A DNA stretch of 64,000 bases, taken from NCBI GenBank assembly GCA_964030785.1, contig OZ034979.1, positions 36,320,484-36,384,483 of the forward strand, written 5' to 3'. Under the pieces are notes generated by a model that made no database searches, was not told the DNA's origin, and saw only the letters and a program-made list of their open reading frames with translations. A program made the position numbers and the translations under genes. The DNA is from Siderastrea siderea (taxonomy: Eukaryota > Cnidaria > Anthozoa > Scleractinia > Rhizangiidae). Of the stretch, positions 14,001 to 26,000 are shown in pieces (within the stretch, counting starts at the first letter, position 1; each line of letters starts with the position of its first letter).

Positions 14001-17000
14001 AACATAATAAACAGCACCACAGGAAAGTACTGCTCAGTAGCTTTCATTTGAATGGTCACACTTTAGGATTTCATCCACAGACTCAACAGTTAGAATCACC
14101 TTGTACAGCATAATAAACAGCTCCACGGGAAAGTACTTCTTCAGTAGCCTTCATTTTAATTAGTCACGTAGACGCCATTTGAAAAAGGTCATTTCAACGT
14201 AGCCGTGAGGTCAAACCAAAGAAATACTAGGAGATCGTGTGTTGACTTGCCTTGGTTGGCCAAACGATGAAGAACTTGCGCCCCACTAGCGCGCCCGCCC
14301 AAATTTGAGCGTTTCTATAAGTTGTCGCAAGTACACACAAGTCCTGGCCAAAATGAGTCACAAGATGAAACTTGCGTCTACTTGCGACTTGCAGTTTGAG
14401 GTTTGGTTACGGTCTTGATGTTATTTTAAACTGCCTACTTGACAGTGATTGTCTCGAAAGGAGAAATTAAGTGTTGAACGTGCAACTTTGGCATCTAGGG
14501 TGATTAGGGTTAAAAGAGACAGAAATATCAGTGATGTTATATGAGGGCAGCCTTAACAGGAAGTTGCTTTTGTCCTTCACCTTCTTGTATCACAGAACAT
14601 CTCTTTGATAAAACGTGAAGCTAACCATGTGCTAGCGCTTCTTTGTAAATAGGATTTGAACTATCTTCGAGTGCTTAGCTGTGCTTAACCAAAGCAAAGT
14701 AAGCCGTTTACATTTAAAGCCCCTTAAACGCTTAATGGACAATAGCGATGCGATGTTCCGCCCAGGTCAGTGTCAACATTCCTTGATACACCGCCTAGAA
14801 CGTGACTGGTCACGCTTCAGTCTCACTTCTCTGCCAATAACAACAGAGAATACACGCTTGGCCGAATTGAATGATTAGCAGTAGTTAAGAACTGCATGTT
14901 AGCATAGAGCTCGGTTCCTTTCTGGGTTGCTGAATATATCCGCTCATGACAGAAATCTCTAGAGCAACTCCGAGACGGACTTCAGTCTATGGTTGCAACA
15001 TCCATACGTGACTAAATGAGTCATCTTGATGACGACACAGGCGATAAGAGATTTATTTTTTGCGGCAGTAAAATATTCCAGGTATCACCGTCATATTTTG
15101 CTGATATTCCGGTCGCCATCTTGAATCGCTTGTTGACGAAATAATGGACAGTTCGCATGACAAGCGACTAAAACAGCGAGTCACGATGCATCCATTGATT
15201 CTAGAGCGGCAGATGTTGACTTTAGACCCTAAGGTAATGTTTCTCCTTCTTTTATGGTCTCTTTCGTCATCTTTTGTCTCAAAACAGCAGGCTAGATCTT
15301 CCGGGACACGCCGTCGTGGTTGCGTTTGAAACCAGCGTGTAAGAATCGTGATTCCGGCGTCGTAATATCGACCTCGAATTTGCGTGTTTGGGTTTGTAAA
15401 ATCGCGGTCAGTCGGTAGCGTACTTTGTGGTATGGCTTTTCTATAAAGAGATGAAACGTGTGCGTCGATGAATTTCCTTGTGAATCCATTTATAATCCAA
15501 AAACAAAAAATAATCATAACAGTTCCAAAGTTTGTCTCTTTACCGACTATTTTCAGTGCTCTTGTATCACGTTTTTGTCCCGAGTGCTTCACGTTTCTAT
15601 CCCGATGTCTTAGGTTCGCGTGGCTTGTGCGCGTTCTACTCTTTACTCAATAACCTCTCAACTGTTACGTCGAACGAGATGCAAACATTTTGATTACTGA
15701 CAGAGTCATTTTGTGTTTTTGGTTGAGTTAATTACGATCTTTATTTCGAAGAGGCAAAAAGCAAGTTTCCAAGTGAAGTTTTTGTACTTTGGTGGTTTAG
15801 TTTGATGCCTGATGGGTTCTAAACGTTTTGTTCTAAGATTTGTCTATGAATAACGTGGCTCCTATTTCAGTAACGGATGAAATAGTTTTCCTTGATATCA
15901 GTCTGTCGGTATTTTTGCCGCCATTTGACTGAAGCAACAAAATTGTTAATTGTACATCTACTGAAAGTTGATATAAGACGTTATTCATCGTTTAAGTATT
16001 TGTTAAAGATGCTAATTGAATTTTCGATAAAAATTATTCCATGCGACCATCTTCGAAACCACGCTAGTCAGCAATTTCGATTGTTTTGTCTCTTCTCTGA
16101 GCTTCTCTGAAGTTTCGATGCTGAACTCTTTCACTGAGGATTTCAAACGCCAATTTCTTTTCCCTTGAAATCACCTGATCACTTGTTTAGCTCGACATTT
16201 AGTTTACAAAATAAATAATCATCAAGTGCTATAGCATCCGCTTGCAAGCCATAAATAACTCTGGTATTTACAAAAATGTGTGCATCAATTGTTAAGCTTT
16301 CAATGTGTTCAAAAAGTGATTTTAGAAAATGAAAAAAGAGAGTAATGCAAGTATTTGAGAGTTTGGCAAAAGATGAAGCAATATGTTAAGTACATTTAAG
16401 TGTTTTAGATTTGCATCTATTTAATGGAATCTACTGTCTATGTGAAATTTTGTTTGTCTATGTTTTGGGATTGTTTAGTCTAAAAATAAGTGTTCATTCT
16501 CGAGATTTTCTCTTCCAACTACTATTTGATCATTTTCTTTCCGTCTAACGGAATTTCACGGAGCTGATTTGGCTTGTTTCTAAAACTGTGCAATACTTGT
16601 ATATTTCGTTTGGTCTTGATAAAATCAACATTTGAAATGGAATACTGCAGGTATGCACACATTGTACATTGTAACAAATTAACATCTCTAATCTTTTAAA
16701 ACTGTACTAGCTAAAGCTGTTTAGTTCTAGTAGTATTAAAAACAGTTAGATTTTTATACATTCCTTCTCGCGTTGTTTTGAGCCATACACGTGTGTAAGC
16801 GATGCTTACCAAACGACGTTCAAAGAGCAGAGTGACAGATTTATAATCCGCGAGTCCCTCTGTTTGCAAGACACCACTTGTTCACGGTTTTCATCGACAG
16901 AAGGGATTTTATCGGCAGATAACGGGTAATTCCAGTTGTATAAGAGCCGCTTTTGCTTTCTATTTAGAGTAATTGTGCGATGTCTAAAGCGCAATTGGAT

Positions 17001-20000
17001 CTCGGGATTAAATCAGACGTTTTTGCCATTCCAGTGCACTGAAGTGGAACCTGGTATAATTCAGTGCCCCATGTACACAAAGTTGGACCTTGCATTAGCA
17101 TAAACATGCTCGAACCAAAAGTGCCTTGGGTCATTTACTCTACCTCACCGATTAAACTAGTCTCTTTCTCTCGCAAGGTGCTGGAATTCAACGATAATGT
17201 CTGGACGGTGACAGAGAACTACAAAGCGGCCAATGACGAAGAGATCTCGCTAAAGAAGGGTCAACTTGTTGAAGTACTGGTGAAGCCCCATGGCAGTTCG
17301 AGATGGCGAGTTCGCTTGCTGTTGACCGAAGGAATAAATCCTGTTGAAGGCTGGGCGCCTCATTCCAATCTTAAACGTTCAGACGACCGCGACTCGAAAA
17401 AGAAGAGACATTCGGATATTTCGCACTCGAGCAGCGAAGGTGAGTTGAATGAACACGAAGCTGACTTCGCGACATCGTGTGACTTTACTAGCCTAGCGTG
17501 AATCGTTCAACGTCCATTGTTTTCCACTTTGCATGTCTTAACCTTTTAACTATAGCGCCTTGTTCAAAGTTAGAAATTCTCTCAAATATGCATGTAAAAA
17601 TATTGAAAAATTAACAGTACGACTTAAAAGTTTAGCTCAGTAGCTTTCATTTGAATGGTCACATTTTAGAATTTCATACACAGACGCAAAAGTATGAGTC
17701 CTTTAGCATATCTGTAGGTCTGGCCTTGCAGTGAAAGAGTAGACATTTTGCTTGATAAGTGATTCGATATTCAATGTTATTGTCAGCGATAGCCGAAAAA
17801 AATGTTTTGTTTCCAAAGCAAAGGTTTATTATTTTTCGACGGATGTGTGTTGTGTCGGATTCTAGCTTTGTTTGTCGTTAATTTTGACTTGTTTCCTGCG
17901 CAGAGCAACAACAGAACACGAATTAATAAATTAATTTGAACAGGCACAAGCCTTCGGTCTTCACAACAAGTGGTGTTTTATTTGTGCACGTTTCAAGAGT
18001 CTGTACATTTTATTTTAATCCACCCTGCTTTAGTTATCGCACGTTTCGTTTTGATGTTTTCAACCGCAACACAGGAATATTAACGGTGCTTGTCTTTAGA
18101 AAGTCTTAGAAATACCTGAGCTTGGAATGTGTCATGTAAGACGTTTAACAACTGAAGTCTTCTGTTTGAGATTTCCTTTTGTCTTTGACGTTTCACTACT
18201 GTCTACACAGACTGTCAAATTAATATTTACAATGCCACAAGAGTGCTTGCAAGTAGATGTACAAATTGGCATCCTTCAAGGCGTATTTCCATTGAGAAAC
18301 ATATTGTAATTCAACGGCTGCCGTGTTGTGTCTAAGTTATGGCAAGGCACGAAGGTGAAAGTCTGTGTTTTCTATCTTCGCTTTTCGACCAAACTGTCAA
18401 AGCTTGGTATTCTTAACCAATAAAGAATGTTATTCCTTAGTTTTTTGTATGACATTTTCAGCGTTTGTTGGTCGATATTCGCTTGGCCAGTTCGTTGAGT
18501 GTTCTTTTCACGGTTAATTGCATTTGGCGTTGCGGTATCAGCGGAACACCCCTTTGTCAAAAGTATGAGACAAACCAGTAAAGACATGTTAATTTTGCCG
18601 AGATAGTAACTTTAATGTCCCTGAACAACGAACGAAATCCACAATTTTCGTTTCCAATCCACACGACGGTTGTTTTTAGGTGTGGACTGAACTCACACAA
18701 ACTATGCGATATTTAATGTGCGCTTTGTCTATATTAGTTTCAGAAATTATCGCAAGCATTAAAATATAATTTTCAGGAGGAAAATTGAAAGGCAAGAATT
18801 TCTCTAAGCAAATGAGAAGTTTCAGATATTTGCTGTTTTGATGGATTTTTGTTGTTTGTCTGTCACTTTACCGAATCAGGGTCACGAATATGACAGATGA
18901 AACTGAACAATATTTCAAATTTGAAACTTTGTTTAAAGTTTCAATTCGAGTGTATTAATTTTAAGACAGGCTTGCCTTTTTCGTTCGAGTTTATCCAATG
19001 ATGTTAAGTAAATTTATTATTCTTTAAGGAAAATACTTAAAAATAAAGTATAATTCTGAGAACGGAAGTTCATAGAAGTACTCTACACAGAACCGGAAAT
19101 AGCTTGAAACGTTTTCACCAAGGATCTCTTAATTCAGTCAATGACAAAATTGTGAACGTTTTTTGATAGAAAATCCTTGTGTTTATGTCTCTCGAGCTTT
19201 AAAATTGATACAGTGCTTCCCACGGCTTAGAATGGTTGTGTTTCCCAATGGCAGTGTTATACAAAGCTGTTGGATGAAAAATGCAGTGTAAACAAGACGT
19301 TTGGAAGCCATTGCAATGCGCTTGTCACTGACAGCAGGAATCTTCCGTACCCTGGCCTTGCGTGACCTTGATCGCATTAACTCAATCCGTTTTTGTGTCA
19401 TATTAGAGCATTTTGTGTGGCCTCTCTCTTGATGAGAGATTTAATTTGTGGATGGAGACATGTTTCTGTCTTTGAGAGAATAGAAGCAAAGACCCGGAAT
19501 AAGTTGGTCTGAAAACGAAACGATATTCTCATGTTACTTCCGTTTCTGAACCCATCAGGGAAAGGGTTTGAACCACTTTGAAATGACGCACGGATATTTC
19601 CTTTCAGTTTCAAAGTGCGGTAGCCAAAGCTAGAATTGATTAAAATTCCGCCAAATTTCCTTTTGAAAATTGAAAACAAACATTACCGAATGAAAGTAAA
19701 AGCCAATGTCAGTTACTTGAATGATCACACTTTACCCTTGAAGCCACAAGAGTGACAAGCATCTAATTTCTCCTTACAATATTACTAGGTGATCAAATAT
19801 ACGGGTCACGAGAATAAAGTAAGTGATCATCAGACATGAACTGTGTTGATGTTTAATCAAATTCTCTCAACTAGTAACATAAGAAATATATGGAGAACAG
19901 TCAGGAGAATATGCATGTTAAAGATTTCCTCCACCCGCTAAAACTGAAAACCACTTTGCATAGCATAGTAAACATAAACAGTACAACGAAGTACTGCAAG

Positions 20001-23000
20001 CAGCACTTTCCTTGGTTGGTAAAATGAGAATGTGGTTTATAGACTTCTCTGCGAATAAGGAGAACATTCCTGTGGTCTAACTTTTGGGTTTGTGGGTAAA
20101 ATTCTGCCTTAACCCTTTCACTCACATCTAATGTAGTTCTAACTTTTGAGTCTGTGGACGAAATACTATGGTGTGACCATTCAGATGAATTGTCTTTGGC
20201 AGTACTTTCACGTGGTACTATTTGTTTTGCAGGATTTGGTAAAATGAAATTTAGAATTTTTCTTGAATTTGCTAGGAGTGAGAGGGTTAAGTGTGACTGT
20301 TAAAATGAAAGCAATTGATATGTGTTTCCTGTAATGCTGTTTATTGTGCTATACGAGGTGGTTCAAACTGTTTATTATGTCTTACAAGTGGTTTTCACTT
20401 GTGAGGTTGGATAGAATTCTAAAGGATACCACTCAAATGAAAGCTTGGCTATCCAGCAATACTCTCCTGTTGTACAATGTACTGTTCCATTATACTGTGC
20501 AAATAAGACTTGGCTATAAATTTTAAGATTAATGACGAAATTCTAATATTTCCTCAACGTGAGCTTTCGAGCAATAGTCAATTTTCGTAAGTGGAAATTG
20601 AAAAAAAGATTTAGCAGTTTGGACTTTGGTATTCAGTTGTTTTGTCTCTAAGACAGGCTCAATTTTGGTGTGTTTTCTTATAGATTCCGTGTCACTGTCC
20701 TCATCTGACAGTCCCACAGCTTCTTGGTACCAGGGTCAGCCTGCCAATAATGGTGGCTCACCACCAGTCCGCCGGCGCTCTCGATCAGGACCTCAGTTTA
20801 GCTCCCTGCGGTAAGTAACTTCTGTGCAAGGAAGTACTCCAAAGTGGTATGCTGGATTATTTACTTAAACTCTCCCTTTGCATTTTTTTAATTCTAAAAA
20901 ATCATTCATGAAATACACAACCATACAGGAAAAAAGAAAAAAATCGGAAAAATGTGGCAACAAAATAGGAAAAATATAACAACCACGACAACAGCAACCT
21001 CGTTCCCTGGTTTACAGAATGTTAAACACTCATAAAAGTGTAGGAGAAAACTTGACACGGCTGTAGAAGTACCAGCTAATGTTTATACATCTTTTCTTGT
21101 TTGCTTTTGTAAGTAACTTTATTCGCCAAACCATACAAGTTAAAGTTACAAGTCAAACAAAATAGAAATAGAAAGAGATGAGGGAGCCTAAAGAGAAACC
21201 TTAAGGCTAATAGAATTAGTCTTCCTCGTTACAGTAGTTAGGAAGACAATATCAGTCCTCTTAGACTTTGGACTTGTGCCGCCATATTTTAACGGAAATA
21301 TGGAAAGTGTTTTCTGTTTTCTGTGTTTAAATAGTTCCTGCTTGCGAGTAAGTCTCGTGACTTAGTGAGAGATGGCACAGTCCCGGGGTAAAAATAATCA
21401 GTTTGACGAATTTTAACTCTGTGTTGTAATTTGAAAGCAAGGTATTGGCACGAGAATATTGGAATGAACTGCAGCACTTGTTGTGCGTCTACCTTTCTGG
21501 TGAACTATCAAAGCGGCGGACAAAAAAGTACAAATGACGTTAAACAGATCTCGTGATTAACAAAATTGGTTCCAAATATTCGTTTGCCAACTTGATAAAC
21601 CACGTGATAACACTGATATAGCACCAAAATGCTCACCCTGTATCGGTGAACAACTTAAAACACCAATAAGGAAGGATGCAGTGACATCCGGCTGGTGTAA
21701 CAAGGACCCAAAAATACAGATGATCTCATAAGCTGTCAATTATATGACAAGGAAGCACATATCGTATAAAGTGGATTATTCTAACAACATTATTAGTTGC
21801 GAACATTACAAAACAGAGCCAAAAATAAACGTGAGTGCCAATATGGAATCATATTTTCCATGAGTGTGTCAGAACAGTCGAAAGTTGCTGCAGTTCATTT
21901 GCTTTAAAAGAGACTTCAATTTACGCATATCTTACCTCTGGATCACGGATAGCTCTATCATGCTGCCACTAAACGCTGTCCCTGTGATGTCCGTATTTAC
22001 CAGGTTCGACTATAAGCTTATTTGTTTTCATCACGGAACTGATAGCTGAAGTTTAGCGATGATGGCTGAATATTGTTTCTTGTGACAGTCAAGAAACTCT
22101 CAGAGAGTTGCGGTGGGATTATTTTGAAAGCATTTTTGTAACCTTTTCACTAATTATTTTGCTGTTTCTATCTCAACAGCAAGCGTTCTTGGAGTAAAGC
22201 GAAAATGACCAACAAGTCTGCCACGGACCATTCACCTGGAACTCCCACACGGGCACCAAGGGGCACCTCAGGGGGTGGGTCTAAGAAGCTTCAACAACTC
22301 CTGGGGGCTAGTGAGAGTGACATTGACCTACTATTAAGACCTGCGGAAATTGTGTCAACACAGACCCACAGAGTAAGTAATAATTCATCGGGAAAGTGTT
22401 CGAAATTAGTTCAAGCAGGCACTTTCAACCAGTGCATTTTTCAGTCTGTCGAAAGAAATTGCTCTTCTTTGCTCTTTGATTGCTTTAAAACTGGCGCCTC
22501 TTTCTCAAACAATTAGAATTAAAACCAACACCATCGGCGACTTGCACGCCGGCGTTTTCCCGCGCTTTGGCGCCTGTTATTCGAGTTAACTCGATTTCTG
22601 ATTAGTTCATGAGGTTCTTTGCGTCTAATTGGCCAGTGTTAACTTTGGTTTTCGTTTTACCACTCAGTTAAAACTGCGACAAATATAACACGATCACCGT
22701 GGCAAAAGCGTTTTCCAAATGATCCGTTATTAGTTATTACCATCCACAGTAAAATGGGGAGGGAACATTTTCAAATCCATCCACTCTGGAAAGCGTTCTT
22801 GAAAAGATTATTTTCGGTAACAAAACGCCATTTTAATTCGGACGAAAGTTCAAAACGGATAAAAAAGTGTGTGGAGAGGGTCTGATTGAGTTCCTTCCTT
22901 CTTGTCTTCATTTAGAGTATTCCAGAGGAGCTAAGCGATGCTCAGAATCCCGGAGACTACGAAGGAACAGCTATCCTCCCTGTACAACCATCTACAAGCG

Positions 23001-26000
23001 ACGGAGAACTCAAGCTTCATCTGAGCGATGACGAGGACGATGACGAAGATGATGATGATGAGTTTGAAAATGAGTTCGAAAAGGCAGCGGAAGAGGAGGG
23101 CGAACCGGAAGAGGAAGAAGAACAGGATCAGGTTCAGCCGGATGTGGACGAGGACCAGGCGCAAACACAAGGAGAGGAGAATGGGGAGCAGGAAGCTGAG
23201 AGCGATATTTGTCAACCAACTACAGCCCCTGAGCAGGAGGACCCTGAAGCTGTGGCGCTCAAGAAAAGAACGTAAGTGAGAGTTATTCGCGTCGAAAGTG
23301 ATTTTAAGATTGTTAATTTAGTTTCCTTTTGTCACAACTATGCTTTTGTTTAGTTCCTAGTTTTTTTCTCGTACATATTGAGTTTTTCAGCTGATTGCTT
23401 TTAGGTAAAATTGAGGGCCAAGTATTAATGTTAGCGTCATCTTTCTCTTCAGGTTTGTTTTAAAAGAACTTATTCAAACAGAAAAAGATTATGTCAAAAG
23501 TCTTGGCGAGGTCGTGGAGGTAAGACTTCATTTCCTTCATTTACCGTCTGGATAAACGTGACATTAAGTCAACTTTCATCGCTATTTCATAACCATTTTT
23601 ACGTATTTTTTCAGGGAATCTTTCCAGAGCTCTCAAAACCAGACACACCGGAACAGCTGCAGGGGAAAACTCGAGTGTTGTTTGGCAATATACAACAAAT
23701 TTACGAGTGGCACAAAACGTGAGTTCAAATTTTGGAACCCGATGGTAATTCTTTTCGAGTTTGTAGAACAGGATGGGAAAAAAATTGAATTAAGACTCAA
23801 TGTTTGACGTGCCTTTGTTTCCCTCTTCACAGTAAATTTTGCAGAGAGCTTGAAAAATGTGAAGATGCACCCGAGAAGTTAGCTTCTTGTTTCTTGACCT
23901 CTGTAAGTTCAATGGTTTGTCGAATTTTAATAGTTCAAGTGTAGTTGTAGTCTAGGGAGTTTTATCACATGGTTATAAGTTTTTCTAGATTTTAGCAAAC
24001 CAATGTACGTGAACCGCGCATTTTTAAATTTTATTTTATGTTTATTGTAAATTTTTTGTACTTTATTTCAGGAACGGCAGCTAAAGTTTTACATTTTCTA
24101 CTGTCAAAACAAGCCCAAATCGATGAGCCTCGTTCACGAATTCAAGGAGACATACTTTGCGGTGAGTTGCACGCACCGTTGTTTTAATATACTGCCAATT
24201 TCTCAGAGCTAATTCTGAAATATGTTTATGGATAAGAACAACACGTTTTGTTGGTTTCCTCAGGAGGTCACGGAGCGTCTCGGGTATCGGCTTGGAATCG
24301 AGGATTACCTGATTAAACCGGTTCAGCGAATCATGAAGTACCAGCTCCTTCTCAAGGACTTCGTCAAATACACTGCCAAGGCAGGCCTGGATACGACTGA
24401 ACTCAAGGTGGGTCCCAGGCCTTCACACGTAAGAACGGGCAAATGAGAACAGAAGGGCACACGAGATTTGATGAGAGTGCGTGACAGTGGTCAAATGAGA
24501 ACGAGAAAAGACAAGGCTTCAAACTCTTTGAAGAGCGCCTGAGAGTCGACAAAAGCGCGCATGAATTAGCGGTCAAGGAGTTTAGGGGTTGACTAAGTTC
24601 ACTGAGAGTCCACAAGTGCCTGGTCTTTTGCGGTCAAACGACATTAAGTGTTGGCGAGATTTTAAATGCTTTGATAGTGCACGAGAGCACGAGAGTTTGT
24701 GGTAAAGCAAGGTTAAGTGCTGATGAGAGTTCAAACTCTTAAGAGCGCATTAGAGTTGATAAGAGTGCATCATGGGTAGCGGTCAGACGAGACGAGATTT
24801 AGAGCTGATTAGAGATCACCCTTTGAGAGTGCGCAAGAGTTTGTCTTCATTGTCTATTTCTTAGCCGCGAAGGCACTAAATCTCTGAAGTGCTTTCTTAT
24901 TTACAGAAAGCGCTGGAATTGATGTACGTTGTTCCAAAGAAAGCCAATGATATGATGAACGTTGGAATGCTGGAGTGCTACACGGTAACGGAACTCTTCC
25001 ATTTTTTGTATGTTTTTTTTATGAAAAATGTGGTTAGCCTCAAGCATAGCACTACATTTTGTTCTGACACGATCTTTTTTCTCGATCTTTTGTCACAGGG
25101 CAAGATACAAGCTTTGGGAACACTGATTATGCAGGTAAATTTTCGAACATGCCGCACGTCAATCGTTTACTCTCCCACCTCGCTTATACTATAGCACACT
25201 GTTTATATTCTACGCTGGATCTGGTTTAAGGCTAAATCGAATCGAGGCTTACGCAGAGATTCCATACACCATGTCTAAAGGTGTCCAAATAGTATAATTT
25301 AAATTTGGACGAGCCGCAGACAACGGAAACCACGTCTAAACTTAGTTGTAACTGTTTAAGCCCCAATAGTGATCAGTGTCTAACTTCTCCTTGCAGTATC
25401 GTTGCATGATCAAACATGACAGGTTATGAGAAAGGAGGAAATGATCAGCCAAGATAAAACGTTTTGATGTTTAAACAAAGTATCCCAACTTGTACCAAAA
25501 GAAATATATTAAGCCAGAGAGGAGAATATTCACGTTGATATTGGGGTTAATAATCTCCCTGCATCTCATTTACAGGACACTTTGATGGTAGCAGATTCTG
25601 AGACTCGCAAGCCGTGCAAGCGACAAGTGTTCCTGTTTGAACAGCTTATGATTTTTAGCGAACCTTTTGAGAGGAAAAAAGATTGGACGGTGTACATCTA
25701 CAGACACAGCATTAAGGTAAGTACCGTCCGCTTTCATTTCCCTGAATTTTTCCCTTGGGAATTCCCAAGGATCCCCTTTAAAGGAACTTTCTCCTTGTGG
25801 ACCGAGAGTTTAATCTCAATCAAGAAGTATTACTGACAACAACGCCTGTTAATACTGACTCTCTCTGTTACGAACATCAATTCGTGGTCTCGAAGATGTC
25901 CTCGGAGCCAGGCTCGCCTATTTTCCCTTATTTTTTCCTACATCGCTGAGATCGTATGCTTGGTTCAAAAGACCGCCATTTCGTTTTAATATGGCGAGCG

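Larger units (their letters stand above)
14161..17177 (+). other. Rest of Trio intron 16
   Basis: Apart from the candidate alternative first exon at 15144-15233, I see no conserved coding sequence or strong repeat. The 15,900-16,800 part is AT-rich. The minus-strand open frame across 15,053-15,592 has no recognisable domain and is treated as chance. Confidence 0.5.

Noticed and set aside
15053..15592. 179-aa minus-strand open frame in Trio intron 16
   Set aside because: No domain, unlikely composition, and it is antisense to the better-supported candidate exon at 15144.
23010..23279. Minus-strand hydrophobic frame and plus-strand Arg/Lys/Met-rich frame over the acidic exon
   Set aside because: Both are out-of-frame readings of the Asp/Glu-coding exon 22916-23271.
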